64,000 bases of DNA, from NCBI GenBank assembly GCA_965223045.1, contig CBDCVN010000013.1:3100001-3164000 (forward strand). The letters are read 5' to 3'. The stretch comes from CBDCVN01 sp965223045 (GTDB lineage Bacteria > Deinococcota > Deinococci > Deinococcales > Trueperaceae). A program made the translations under genes and the position numbers. Shown here one piece after another: positions 17,567 to 26,219 of the stretch; the stretch's first letter is position 1; each line of letters starts with the position of its first letter. The notes beneath the pieces were generated by a model. It was not told the DNA's origin. It did not search any database and saw only the letters and a list, made by a program, of their open reading frames with translations.

Positions 17567-18310
17567 ATGGAAGTAGAAAGAATTTTAGAGGAATTACAAT
17601 ACAGTAAGGGAGTTTTCCCACGTAAAGCACTAAAAGAAGCAATGAATAATCATGAGTCAATTACTCCTGAACTATTGAAGATAATTGAACACTCAACGCA
17701 AAATATTGATGAGTTGCTTGAGAAGGAAAAGTATTTCGCTTACTTGTTTGCTACATACCTTTTAGCTCAATTTAGAGAAAAAAAAGCCTATAAATTACTT
17801 ATTGACTTCTTTTCAATTCCTAGTAACAAACCCTTGAAGGTAACTGGAGATTTGGTGACTGAAGATCTTGGTAGAATACTTGCTTCAGTCTATGATGGCG
17901 ATATTAGTTTACTGAAATCATTAATAGAAAAAGAAAACGCCAATGAATACGTGCGATCTGCTGCTCTTGAAACTTTGTTAGTCCTTGTTGTTGAGGGAAT
18001 AAAAACTAGAGAAGAAATAATAAACTATTTCAAAGAGCTATTTGAGAGCAAACTTGTTAGAGAAGCCTCGATGGTTTGGAATGCTTTAGTTGCTAGAAGC
18101 GTTGTACTATACTCTGAGGAAGTATATGAGGATATTAAGAAAGCATACGACGATGAGCTGGTAGAGGAATTTTTTATTAGCTTTGAAGATGTGGAAAATG
18201 CGTTAAAAGTAGGAAAAGAAGAAACAACCAACAAATTAAAAGCTGATGCAAGATATAGCTTAATAAAAGATGTAATTAGTGAGTTGGGAAACTGGGCGTG
18301 TTTTCGGTGA
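17567..18310 (+). CDS. DUF1186 family protein lacking the usual SEC-C tail
   Basis: 247 residues, all-helical. The pattern FPRKALKEAMNNHESITPEL, then YLLAQFREKKAYKLL, TGDLVTEDLGRILASV and EYVRSAALETL matches DUF1186, a HEAT-like family. Members usually end with a SEC-C zinc motif; here the chain stops at GNWACFR without one. A short SEC-C gene fragment occurs separately at 46.6 kb. AGGAACG precedes the ATG as ribosome site. The tRNA nucleotidyltransferase gene follows after 13 bp, so the two are probably cotranscribed. Function unknown. Confidence 0.75.
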   Translation: MEVERILEELQYSKGVFPRKALKEAMNNHESITPELLKIIEHSTQNIDELLEKEKYFAYLFATYLLAQFREKKAYKLLIDFFSIPSNKPLKVTGDLVTEDLGRILASVYDGDISLLKSLIEKENANEYVRSAALETLLVLVVEGIKTREEIINYFKELFESKLVREASMVWNALVARSVVLYSEEVYEDIKKAYDDELVEEFFISFEDVENALKVGKEETTNKLKADARYSLIKDVISELGNWACFR

Positions 18311-18323
18311 AGTTTAAAAGTAA

Positions 18324-19631
18324 ATGTTTTTCAAACGTAAACACATAGAACATATTGATGTAAATCAATTAGAACCTCTACCAAATAAGGGATATGCTGT
18401 TGGAGGAGCAATTCGTGATTTGCTTCTAGACAGGTCTTTCACTGATGTAGATTGGCTTGTTCCTGACCCTTATTTTGAAGCAAGAAAAACTGCTGATAGT
18501 CTGAAAGGAAGTCTAGTCTCTCTTGACGAGCAAAGAAATTTCTGGCGAGTAGTGCTATCAGAGCAAGTAATTGATTATACGCCACTGACAAGTAATATAG
18601 AATATGACTTAGCTACACGTGATTTTACTATAAATGCAATTGCTGCTGATTTAAAAGGTGGGTTAATTGATCCTACAAGAGGTTTGCAAGACCTTAAAAG
18701 TAAGTGTATACGTATGGTGCATGAAGACAACTTTCGTGCTGACTCCTTAAGACCTTTGCGAGGTGTGCGTTTTGCTGTACAACTTGGCTTTAATATTGAG
18801 GCTAAAACCAAAAGGGCGATTAAAAATACTAGCAACCTTCCTTCTCCAAAAGCCGAGCGCATAAATGAAGAGCTAAATAAAGTTCTATTGAGTAGTTATC
18901 CAGCACAGGGAATAAAGCTTATGGATGAGTTAGGCCTTTTAAGTACTTATTTACCTGAACTTGCTAAGACTAAGGGTGTTGAACAGGGGGGCTTTCATCA
19001 TCTTGATGTATTTAACCACTCACTTGAAGCCTTAAATCAATTAATACAAGGGTTTTCTGAATCTGACCTTAGTTTGCGTTGGGCAACGCTTTTACATGAT
19101 GTAGCTAAGCCAAACACTAAAAGTGTCGATAAAGAAAAAGGCCATTATCATTTTTATGGGCATGCTAAACAGGGTTCAGTAATAGCAAAAGATATTCTTA
19201 AACGTTTAAGGTCACCTAAAACACTAATAGAGCGTGTTAGTAGTTTGGTACATTATCATATGTTACCACTGCCTAAAAACCACAAGGAAGCTCGCCGTTT
19301 TGTTCACCGCCGCCGTGAACTTTTACCAGACTTACTCAAACTTATGATTGCTGATAGGGAAGCAGCATGTGGTAAGCTTTCTAGTGAAGCTTCTAGGCAA
19401 GCTTATAAATTAGCGCTTGCTCGAGTATTAGAAATCTTAGCAGAGCAACCACCTACAAAGCCCCTTTTAAACGGCCTTGAGGTTATAGAAATCCTAAATT
19501 TAAAGCCTAGTGCTAAAGTAGGCAAGGCGTTAGAATTCCTAAAAGAAGCAGAGGCTGTAGGAGATATTTCTAATAAAGAAGAAGCTATAAAAGCACTAAA
19601 GCGCTATGCTAAACAAAAAGGTTGGTTCTAA
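18324..19631 (+). CDS. tRNA nucleotidyltransferase (CCA- or CC-adding)
   Basis: 435 residues, class II tRNA nucleotidyltransferase with a C-terminal HD domain. The polymerase head shows VGGAIRDLLL and TDVDWLV (the two catalytic Asp), then RDFTINAIA and the RxxR template region LRPLRGVRFA. The HD domain shows HHLDVFNHSLEAL, LLHDVAKP and YHFYGHAKQG. It builds the 3' CCA end of tRNAs. In Deinococcus, CC-adding and A-adding steps are split between two enzymes, so this may do only part of the reaction; this cannot be decided here. The 3' end overlaps the next gene as TAATG. Confidence 0.88.
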   Translation: MFFKRKHIEHIDVNQLEPLPNKGYAVGGAIRDLLLDRSFTDVDWLVPDPYFEARKTADSLKGSLVSLDEQRNFWRVVLSEQVIDYTPLTSNIEYDLATRDFTINAIAADLKGGLIDPTRGLQDLKSKCIRMVHEDNFRADSLRPLRGVRFAVQLGFNIEAKTKRAIKNTSNLPSPKAERINEELNKVLLSSYPAQGIKLMDELGLLSTYLPELAKTKGVEQGGFHHLDVFNHSLEALNQLIQGFSESDLSLRWATLLHDVAKPNTKSVDKEKGHYHFYGHAKQGSVIAKDILKRLRSPKTLIERVSSLVHYHMLPLPKNHKEARRFVHRRRELLPDLLKLMIADREAACGKLSSEASRQAYKLALARVLEILAEQPPTKPLLNGLEVIEILNLKPSAKVGKALEFLKEAEAVGDISNKEEAIKALKRYAKQKGWF

Positions 19632-20188
19632 TGTTTAGAAACCTTTTAATGCTTCTTAAAAAAACTGATCTTACTCGAGCAGAAACCACTTGGATATTAC
19701 GCACTGTTTTTAAAATCAGCTTCTGGTTTCAGACTTCTTTAGCAATAATAATTTTCCCTATAGCACTAATAATAATAATACAAATTCCAAACAAAGTAAA
19801 TTCCATAATAGGACCAACATTGCTCATAACAGATCTCTTACTTTTGCCAATAGCACTATTGACAACTAGCTTTTTTAATGTAAAGACGGAAATAAAAGGA
19901 GTACTAGCTAGCGTTATTTGTTTCGCTACACTTCTAGCTACTTCTGTTTGGCTCCTGTTATTTGCTTACCTTATAGGTGTTAATGGTATTTTCTTAATAA
20001 GCCTGCTACTTATTTCATTTGGGTATTATGCACTTGGCCTTAAACTTGCTGGACATTATGATGTCATTGCAAAGCTTGTCCTGATATATCTTTCCTACTT
20101 CATAGATTTGTTTAGGCAGCTTCTGTTGAGATGTAGACTATTTTTGCGAAAAAAACTTGATAGGATCATTAAGATTTTTTCCAAGTAA
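19631..20188 (+). CDS. Integral membrane protein, unknown function
   Basis: 185 residues from the ATG at 19631, whose A is the last base of the upstream stop (TAATG), a typical coupled start; a TTG nine bases earlier is less likely. Five hydrophobic stretches lie at about 28-50, 55-78, 87-113, 118-140 and 143-165, followed by a basic C-terminus (LLLRCRLFLRKKLDRI). No family is recognised. Translational coupling with tRNA nucleotidyltransferase implies coexpression but does not reveal a role. Confidence 0.6.
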   Translation: MFRNLLMLLKKTDLTRAETTWILRTVFKISFWFQTSLAIIIFPIALIIIIQIPNKVNSIIGPTLLITDLLLLPIALLTTSFFNVKTEIKGVLASVICFATLLATSVWLLLFAYLIGVNGIFLISLLLISFGYYALGLKLAGHYDVIAKLVLIYLSYFIDLFRQLLLRCRLFLRKKLDRIIKIFSK

Positions 20189-20387
20189 AGGAGAAGTAGA
20201 CATCTAGGTCTACCCCTACAGAATTGATTTTTGTATGACATTGTAGGAGCAAATCTGTGTTTTTGCCCCTCTCCTCGTTGAAATAATCTTTTTGTATTGC
20301 TCACATGTGTTGATATGATAAGGTACAAAGTAGAAATGTTAAGCATAAAGGTGGAAATATTTCAAGTCTTATAAGGAGTTAACGGTT

Positions 20388-20471
20388 ATGAGTATAACTA
20401 AAAATAAATTTTCTGGAGGAAAATTCTTAAAAATTCCTTCAATTGTTAAAATTTGTTGGCTTCCTTTTTAA
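20388..20471 (+). CDS. Putative short leader ORF (27 aa) before hemE
   Basis: An AAGGAG ribosome site (20373-20378) lies 9 nt before this ATG. The 27-codon peptide starts MSITKNKFSGGKFLK and ends ICWLPF, stopping 7 nt before the hemE ATG, which has no ribosome site. This points to translational coupling or attenuation control of hemE. The same design precedes the membrane protein at 6741. The remaining spacer 20189-20387 has only a weak hairpin (20196-20213). Confidence 0.4.
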   Translation: MSITKNKFSGGKFLKIPSIVKICWLPF

Positions 20472-20478
20472 ACCCATT

Positions 20479-21492
20479 ATGAATACTTTATTCTTAGATG
20501 CAGCTTGGGGTAAGCAAACTAAGCAAGCTCCTATTTGGATAATGCGTCAAGCTGGTAGGTATTTACCTGAGTATAGGGCAATCAAAGAGAAATCCAGTTT
20601 TTGGGAGATGTGTCGCACTCCCCAATTGGCTTGTGAAATCACTTTGCAACCTATTAGGCGTTTAGGTTTAGACGCTGCTATTCTTTTTCAGGACATTATG
20701 ACACCACTGCCTTATATGGGCATAAAAATAGATTTTTGTCCAGGGCCTGTTATTGCTGAACCATTGCGTTCTGAAGAAAGCATTAATAAACTTACCCTCC
20801 CTGCAAAAGAAGAAATTGCTCCTTTTGTAAGTGAAGCTATTAAGCTTGTTAGAAATGAATTGAATGTACCCTTAATAGGCTTTGGTGGTGCCCCTTTGAC
20901 TCTAGCAACTTACCTAATTCAAGGCAGTGGTAGTAAAGAGTACGCTGAATTTAGGCAGTTCTTATATTATGCACCTAATGCTGCTCATAAACTCCTTGAT
21001 AAACTTACTGAAGTATCTATTCTCTACCTAACAAAGCAAATTGAAGCAGGAGCACAAGCCATTCAGCTTTTTGATTCTTGGGCTGGTCTACATAATGCGC
21101 AGATGTATGCTACTTTTGCCAAACCATATAATCAGCGTATCTTTGAAGCCCTAGTTTCCTATAAAGTCCCTCGTCTTTATATAGCAGTAGATGCCCTGCA
21201 CCTTTACAATGAAATAAAAGAGTTGTCCTGTGAAGTTGTTAGTGTAGATTGGCGAACACCTCTGAGTCAGGTACGTCCTATGCTAGGCAATAAAACCTTA
21301 CAGGGTAATCTAGACCCTGCTGCATTGCTAGCTTCTCGAGAGGTGTTAGCTCGAGAAACCAATAAAGTACTTCAAGAAGGACTAGGAGGAGCACACATTT
21401 TTAATCTTGGCCATGGCATTATGCCACAAACAAACCCTGACTCTGTCCAATATCTTGTTGATAGGATCAAATCCTTTGATAGAAGAAAATAA
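20479..21492 (+). CDS. hemE: Uroporphyrinogen decarboxylase
   Basis: Decarboxylates uroporphyrinogen III to coproporphyrinogen III in haem synthesis, in the cytoplasm. 337 residues from the ATG at 20479. This start was chosen because the family begins close to the signature IMRQAGRYLPEYR (about 21-33); the upstream in-frame TTG lies inside the leader ORF. Other conserved parts: RRLGLDAAILFQDI with the catalytic Asp region, GFGGAPLTLATY, LFDSWAG and FNLGHGIMP. No other hem gene is adjacent. Intact and of normal length. Translation probably depends on the short ORF just upstream. Confidence 0.92.
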   Translation: MNTLFLDAAWGKQTKQAPIWIMRQAGRYLPEYRAIKEKSSFWEMCRTPQLACEITLQPIRRLGLDAAILFQDIMTPLPYMGIKIDFCPGPVIAEPLRSEESINKLTLPAKEEIAPFVSEAIKLVRNELNVPLIGFGGAPLTLATYLIQGSGSKEYAEFRQFLYYAPNAAHKLLDKLTEVSILYLTKQIEAGAQAIQLFDSWAGLHNAQMYATFAKPYNQRIFEALVSYKVPRLYIAVDALHLYNEIKELSCEVVSVDWRTPLSQVRPMLGNKTLQGNLDPAALLASREVLARETNKVLQEGLGGAHIFNLGHGIMPQTNPDSVQYLVDRIKSFDRRK

Positions 21493-21610
21493 ATGCAGTG
21501 CGTTAAAATTCATGCCATGTTAAAGGGATAAACTTCTTCGTTCAAAGACGTTAAGTATGGCAACAGCAAATTTTGCCCACGCAAAGTTAGTATCGGAAAT
21601 GTGTTGAGAC

Positions 21611-22033
21611 TTAGGCTCCTATGCTTCGACTAAAGTGATAACTAACTATGTCAAAACCTTGGTTTAAATAAAACTTATGGGCTTTATGCCTGTGAGTACC
21701 TGAATCTAGATGAATAGCTTGACAATCATGCTCTTTGGCTAATTGGATTAACCAATCCACCATTACTTTTCCATAACCTTTGGAACGGGTTCCCTCTGCA
21801 GTAACCAAATCATCGACATATAAATTTTTACCAAGAAATAAGTTGGTATAGATTCTAAAGCCAGCAACAACTACAGGAACACCTTCTGCTTTTATATATG
21901 CAAGCTGATAGCCTTCTTTTTCCATGCTACGAATCAAAGGTACCAGCTCTTCTACCGTTAGGTGCGGCCTAAGCTGAGACAAAGCTGGAAAACAAGCTGC
22001 TATTTCTTCATCTGTTTTAGCTATTTGAGACAA
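21611..22033 (-). CDS. GNAT family N-acetyltransferase
   Basis: 140-residue GCN5-related acetyltransferase fold. The acetyl-CoA loop is VDDLVTAEGTRSKGYGKVMVD (RxxGxGK pattern, about 72-92), followed by the alpha4-beta7 region CQAIHLDSGTHRHKAHKFYL and NQGFDIV. Closest in pattern to small aminoglycoside/amine acetyltransferase-like GNATs with the HKFYxxxGF ending; the substrate is unknown. Start is TTG with AGGA upstream. Stands alone between hemE and a membrane protein gene. Confidence 0.82.
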   Translation of the reverse strand: MSQIAKTDEEIAACFPALSQLRPHLTVEELVPLIRSMEKEGYQLAYIKAEGVPVVVAGFRIYTNLFLGKNLYVDDLVTAEGTRSKGYGKVMVDWLIQLAKEHDCQAIHLDSGTHRHKAHKFYLNQGFDIVSYHFSRSIGA

Positions 22034-22344
22034 GGGATTTTCCTATCTGACAAATGACGAATGATTTGATTAGTATTTAAGTACCTTACACCCAACAATA
22101 TCAAAATAAAGGTAGTCAGGCAAGCGCATTTCACTCCTTTGGCAATAAGTCGCTTGCGTCTTGCACATACTTTAAAGTAATATAACCTTGAATAGCTCAT
22201 ACCCTACGCTAATCACATTTCAGACGGGTTTCAATGCCCCTGGAAAAAGTGTAGGGGATTGAATTTGATGGATAATAGGCTACTGTCATTCCATTAAATA
22301 TTGGTGACCTATCAATATCTATACTATTCATAGGAGAAAATTGT
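22034..22344. other. Spacer with a lone CRISPR-repeat-like inverted repeat
   Basis: The 311-bp spacer holds no ORF of note. At 22230-22241 and 22253-22263 lie TTCAATGCCCCT and AGGGGATTGAA, an imperfect inverted repeat with one bulged base and an 11-nt loop. The layout (GTTTCAAT, then GGGGATTGAA) resembles one palindromic CRISPR repeat, but there is a single copy and no cas gene, so it is reported only as a hairpin. Confidence 0.45.
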
Positions 22345-22722
22345 ATGCAACCTAAGTTACTTTTGACAGTTTCAGCAATTTATTTAGGGCTAGCTGGCTT
22401 TGGTGTTTTAATATCGCCTCCTCTAGTTTTAGGAGATGTCCTTGGTGCAGACACATCTGCTTCATTGATTGCTACATTGCGTGGTTTTGCGGCCTCGTTT
22501 ATGGGCATAGCTGTACTGAATTGGACAGCCCGCAATGCAGGCCCTTCTAAAGCCCGTAATGCTATCCTTCTTGGCAATACTGTAGGCTTTGGTCTATCGG
22601 CTATTTTGGAAGTTATTGCCGCATTAAGTGGTGGGCCAGCTTTAAGTTGGTTATTTGCTGGTCTAGGTCTTCTCTTTGCAGTGGGGTTTTTCTTGGCAGT
22701 TCGTGAGGATATGTTTTCCTAG
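22345..22722 (+). CDS. Small four-helix membrane protein
   Basis: 125 residues with four transmembrane segments (about 5-27, 42-60, 73-92 and 98-118). The loops carry ATLRGFAASFMGIAVLNW and ARNAILLGNTVGFGLSAI, a pattern similar to small DUF4345-like membrane proteins, but the assignment is weak. A good ribosome site (AGGAG) precedes the ATG. Ends 14 bp from the convergent pncB gene. Function unknown. Confidence 0.65.
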   Translation: MQPKLLLTVSAIYLGLAGFGVLISPPLVLGDVLGADTSASLIATLRGFAASFMGIAVLNWTARNAGPSKARNAILLGNTVGFGLSAILEVIAALSGGPALSWLFAGLGLLFAVGFFLAVREDMFS

Positions 22723-22736
22723 AGTTACCCTAATTT

Positions 22737-24278
22737 TTATCCTATGACTGATTTCATCAAAGCTTGCTTAAGTTCCCATAAGTTGTGGGTCAGAGAAACA
22801 TGATAGATGTGGGGGTTGACTATACGTTTTACTCCCGAATCAAGCTTTTTCAGGTCATTTAGGCGTTGTTGACGCATGTCTTCTATGCTTGGCACTTCAT
22901 AAACTCTGGTGCCTTGTTTAAAGATACTTACCAAAAGTGACTCTATTGTACTTAGGGAATCTGGCTGTAAATTGCGTTCTTTGCTTAAATCAACTGAGTG
23001 AATGGGTTGGTCAAAAACACCTTCTAGAGGGTTCTCATTAGCTAGGCCTATCAGATCTGCTGTAGCATAACCTCGCTTATCATAAAGCCTCCACAGCAAT
23101 TTATTACCAGGATTAGGAACTTTTTCTGCTGAGTTAGAGATTTTTAGGGCAGGTTGCCAGTTGCCATCATGGTGCATACCTACTAATTTGTAAACGCCCC
23201 CTAAAGCACTATCTCCTTGTGAAGTAATCAGTCTTGTACCCACACCATAAGCTAGGCGTTTAATAAGCCTATCAGGATCAATATTATAGTTAGGTGCTTC
23301 TTGTTTAATTTGGGTAACTATTTGCAAAATAACAAGTTCATCTAGATTATTACTGAGTACTATAGTAGTGTCTTCAAAACCTGCTTTATTAAGCATTTTG
23401 GCAGTTTGAATACTAAGATAAGCAAGATCACCAGAGTCTAAACGCACCCCTAGAGGTTTATGTCCTTTTTGTTTTAGTTCCTCAAAAATCTTAATAGCGT
23501 TAGGAATGCCGCTTTCCAAAGTATCAATGGTATCTACTAGTAACAAACAATCATCGGGGTAAGTTTCAGCGTATGCTCTAAAGGCGTCTAGTTCTGTTAA
23601 ACCTAAGGCCATAAAAGCTTGGACCATTGAGTGGGCATGTGTGCCTTTGGAGGGATAACCAAGAACATGGGATATGCCTACATTAGAAGTGAAATCTGCT
23701 CCACCTATTAAAGCAGCTCGAGCCCCAGCATTAGCCCCCTTATCATGTGCTCGCCTTGCCCCAAATTCCAGCACTAAACTATCACCAGCAATTTCTTTTA
23801 TGCGTGCGGCTTTGCTAGCAATAAGGATTTGATAATTTAGGTGGGAAAGTAAAGAGGTTTCTAAAATTTGAGCTAACGCTAAAGGACCTTCTACAACTGT
23901 CAAAGGTGTGTGTGGATGGACTACCCTACCCTCAGGAACAGCGCTTATATTTAAGGATTCATAGCTACCATTTTTACGCAACCACTCAAGAAAATCTTCA
24001 GTAAAAAGTTGTTTGCCTTTGCTATCCTTATGTGCTCTTATTACTGCTATATCTTCATCACTTATATAAACTTCTTCCATCCAATCTAAAAACCAACCTA
24101 AGCCTGCATTTATGCAGTAACCTGCCTTGTGATTACCATAGTCAGGGTAGTTGCGAAAAAAGTGATTGAATTGTGCAGTCTTTTCATGTATGCCTTGCCG
24201 AAAGTAAAGCTGTGCCATAGTTAGTTGATACATATCGGTAAAGAGAAAACCCTCGGCTAAACGTTGATTCTGATTCAT
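22737..24278 (-). CDS. pncB: Nicotinate phosphoribosyltransferase
   Basis: Joins nicotinate to PRPP to form nicotinate mononucleotide in the Preiss-Handler NAD salvage route. 513 residues, the longer form of the family. Signatures visible: FTDMYQLTMAQLYF at the N-terminus, LEFGARRAHDKGAN, the phosphoryl-acceptor His region GTHAHSMVQAF (about 215-225), LLVDTIDTLESG and VRLDSGDLAYLS. The C-terminal region continues as YGVGTRLITSQGDSALGGVY. AGGAAAG serves as ribosome site. The fpg gene ends 11 bp downstream on the same strand. Intact. Confidence 0.92.
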   Translation of the reverse strand: MNQNQRLAEGFLFTDMYQLTMAQLYFRQGIHEKTAQFNHFFRNYPDYGNHKAGYCINAGLGWFLDWMEEVYISDEDIAVIRAHKDSKGKQLFTEDFLEWLRKNGSYESLNISAVPEGRVVHPHTPLTVVEGPLALAQILETSLLSHLNYQILIASKAARIKEIAGDSLVLEFGARRAHDKGANAGARAALIGGADFTSNVGISHVLGYPSKGTHAHSMVQAFMALGLTELDAFRAYAETYPDDCLLLVDTIDTLESGIPNAIKIFEELKQKGHKPLGVRLDSGDLAYLSIQTAKMLNKAGFEDTTIVLSNNLDELVILQIVTQIKQEAPNYNIDPDRLIKRLAYGVGTRLITSQGDSALGGVYKLVGMHHDGNWQPALKISNSAEKVPNPGNKLLWRLYDKRGYATADLIGLANENPLEGVFDQPIHSVDLSKERNLQPDSLSTIESLLVSIFKQGTRVYEVPSIEDMRQQRLNDLKKLDSGVKRIVNPHIYHVSLTHNLWELKQALMKSVIG

Positions 24279-24289
24279 CTATTACTTTC

Positions 24290-25102
24290 CTACAATTCCT
24301 GACAAGCAGGACAAAAATGTGTTCCTCTACTTGCTAAAAATATCTTTGCTATCAATGTTTGGCAATTAGGGCAAGGTTTCCCTTGTTGAGAATAAACATT
24401 AAGGAACTCACTATAATTACCAGTGTGACCATTTACAGTACGATAGTCATTGAGAGTAGTCCCTTTTGCTTCAAGACTAGCTAAAAGAGTTGTTAGGATG
24501 GCTTTGCGCAAAAGAGGAATTTTGCCCCTAGGCAGTAGGTTAGCAGGTGTTAAAGGGTGAATTTTTGCTTTCCACAAAGCTTCATCTGCATAGATATTTC
24601 CCAAGCCAGCCACAGGCTTCTGACTAAGTAGGTAAGTTTTTATAGCGGTGCTCGAGCGCTCTAAAGCAAGAGCAAACTGCCTATCATTAAAATCTCTAGT
24701 CAAGGGTTCAGGCCCCATACTATAAAGAGTGGGTAGATCCTTATATTTGCCTTTAGGAACTACTAGAAAGCGTCCGAAACGGCGCACATCTTGAAAATAA
24801 AGAGATGATTTTGTTTGCTCGGAAAGTTTAAGCATGACCCGCACATGCTTTTTGGGGTCTTTATGAGTGATAACACCTGTCATACCTAAATGAATCACTA
24901 GCTCGAGGTCATCATCAAGCTCTAAAAGCAAGAACTTACCACGTCTATTTACTGCTGAAATATGCTTTCCCTCAGCCTTAGCTAGATTGGCATATTTCTT
25001 ATTAGGAGTGGCCTCAACAAGTTCGGCACTTATTATAGTACAGCCTTTTAACCAAGAGCCTAGTTCTTGGCGAATAGTTTCTACTTCAGGTAACTCGGGG
25101 AT
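24290..25102 (-). CDS. mutM: Formamidopyrimidine-DNA glycosylase with an apparent AUC start
   Basis: Removes 8-oxoguanine and other oxidised purines. The reading frame gives a complete 270-residue Fpg: IPELPEVETIRQELG at the N-terminus (Pro2 nucleophile, Glu3), RRGKFLLLEL with the conserved Lys, HLGMTG, and the zinc finger CPNCQTLIAKIFLASRGTHF plus CPAC. The codon before CCC is ATC (25102-25100), and the frame has a TAG twelve codons upstream with no ATG, GTG or TTG between. Starting at the first internal ATG (24931) would lose the catalytic Pro. AAGGGG lies 9 nt before the ATC. The 5' end lies inside the last 17 bp of hisA. Either AUC initiation or a mutated or miscalled ATG. Confidence 0.85.
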   Translation of the reverse strand: MPELPEVETIRQELGSWLKGCTIISAELVEATPNKKYANLAKAEGKHISAVNRRGKFLLLELDDDLELVIHLGMTGVITHKDPKKHVRVMLKLSEQTKSSLYFQDVRRFGRFLVVPKGKYKDLPTLYSMGPEPLTRDFNDRQFALALERSSTAIKTYLLSQKPVAGLGNIYADEALWKAKIHPLTPANLLPRGKIPLLRKAILTTLLASLEAKGTTLNDYRTVNGHTGNYSEFLNVYSQQGKPCPNCQTLIAKIFLASRGTHFCPACQEL

Positions 25103-25787
25103 AACTAATGACCCCTTCGTAGAGTGCTCTACCTACAACTGCCCCTTCTAAACCAAGGTCTTCGTATAACTTTAAATCTTTATCACTAGCTACTCCGCCA
25201 CCTGCCATAAGGGTATGAGGAAAAGCTTCTCGCATAGCTTTAATAGGTTCTGGATCTACTCCACGCATAGTGCCATCTCGACTAATATCGGTATATATAA
25301 GGCGACGTAAGCCTTGTACCTCACAACGTTTGGCTAACTCAACAGCATCAACCTCGCTTATTTCTTTCCAGCCTTTGAGAGCTACCTTGCCATCTTTAGC
25401 GTCAATAGAAACTATTAAACTAGAAGGGCCAAATTCACCTAAGATTGTATCAATTAACTCAGGCTGCTTTACTGCAGCTGTACCAATTACAACACGATCA
25501 AGAACATTTAGGTAAGTCCTAGCCACCTCTAAATTCCTAACTCCTCCACCTATTTCTAAGTCACATTCAAGGTTTTTAGCGATTTCATAAATAATCTCAC
25601 GGTTATCTCCTTCTCCCAAAGCAGCATCTAGATCGACTAGATGCAAGCACTTTGCTCCTAGCTTTACCCAATGCTCAGCTGCTTTGATTGGGCTTTCAAA
25701 GTATATGGTTTCTTTTTCTGGGTTTCCTTCAAAGAGTCTTACAGCACGACCCTTTTGGATATCTACACAAGGTATTATTTCAAACAC
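25086..25787 (-). CDS. hisA: Phosphoribosylformimino-AICAR ribotide isomerase
   Basis: Fourth step of histidine synthesis, an Amadori isomerisation in a (beta/alpha)8 barrel. 233 residues. Catalytic Asp in IIPCVDIQKGRAVRL, phosphate loops EIGGGVRN and MAGGGVAS, and the second acid in IYTDISRDGTMRGV are all present. Start is GTG 3 nt after the crcB stop, so translation is coupled. It stands outside any his operon in this window, packed between crcB and fpg, and its last 17 bp overlap the fpg start. Intact. Confidence 0.92.
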   Translation of the reverse strand: MFEIIPCVDIQKGRAVRLFEGNPEKETIYFESPIKAAEHWVKLGAKCLHLVDLDAALGEGDNREIIYEIAKNLECDLEIGGGVRNLEVARTYLNVLDRVVIGTAAVKQPELIDTILGEFGPSSLIVSIDAKDGKVALKGWKEISEVDAVELAKRCEVQGLRRLIYTDISRDGTMRGVDPEPIKAMREAFPHTLMAGGGVASDKDLKLYEDLGLEGAVVGRALYEGVISYPRVT

Positions 25788-25790
25788 AAA

Positions 25791-26171
25791 CTAGTTTATC
25801 CTTAATGCTAGGTAACGACCTAGTAAAATAGCTGCAAAGCCCAATAAAAGATTGCCTAACACGTAAATTGCTGCATAAAAGTAGTTATGTTTATGTAAAA
25901 GTGCATAAGCTTCTAACTCAAAGGTAGAAAAAGTGGTGAAGGCCCCTAAGAAGCCTGTGCCTATAGCAAGCCTTAAAGTGTGGGAAAGCTGGGATGTATT
26001 TAAGTGGAATAACATTGAAAGCAAGAAAGAGCCTACTACATTTACTGTAAGTGTAGCTAAAGGAAAGCTAGTTGCCTTCATAATATTTTGTAACATTGCT
26101 CCTGTTAAATACCTACACAATGCCCCCAAAGCACCGCCTGACATCACTGCAATTATTATTGATAAACGCAT
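25791..26171 (-). CDS. crcB: Fluoride channel CrcB/FluC
   Basis: 126-residue dual-topology fluoride exporter. Four transmembrane helices; signatures GALGALCRYL, TLTVNVVGSFLLS and GTGFLGAFTTFSTFELEA (fluoride pore Phe box and sodium site) are intact. No fluoride riboswitch can be fitted in the short spacer before the gene. TAAGCT lies 8 nt before the ATG with no ribosome site, so a leaderless start is possible. First gene of the crcB-hisA-fpg-pncB run, all on the same strand with tiny gaps or overlaps. Confidence 0.9.
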   Translation of the reverse strand: MRLSIIIAVMSGGALGALCRYLTGAMLQNIMKATSFPLATLTVNVVGSFLLSMLFHLNTSQLSHTLRLAIGTGFLGAFTTFSTFELEAYALLHKHNYFYAAIYVLGNLLLGFAAILLGRYLALRIN

Positions 26172-26219
26172 GATTGTTTAGCTTAACAAAACCTTCCCAC
26201 TCAAGTACCTTTCTAATTT

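Noticed and set aside
22230..22263. CRISPR array
   Set aside because: Only one repeat-like hairpin, no spacer-repeat alternation and no cas genes in the window.
26172..26219. Fluoride riboswitch before crcB
   Set aside because: The spacer of under 50 bp between the toxin gene and crcB is too short and shows no matching fold.
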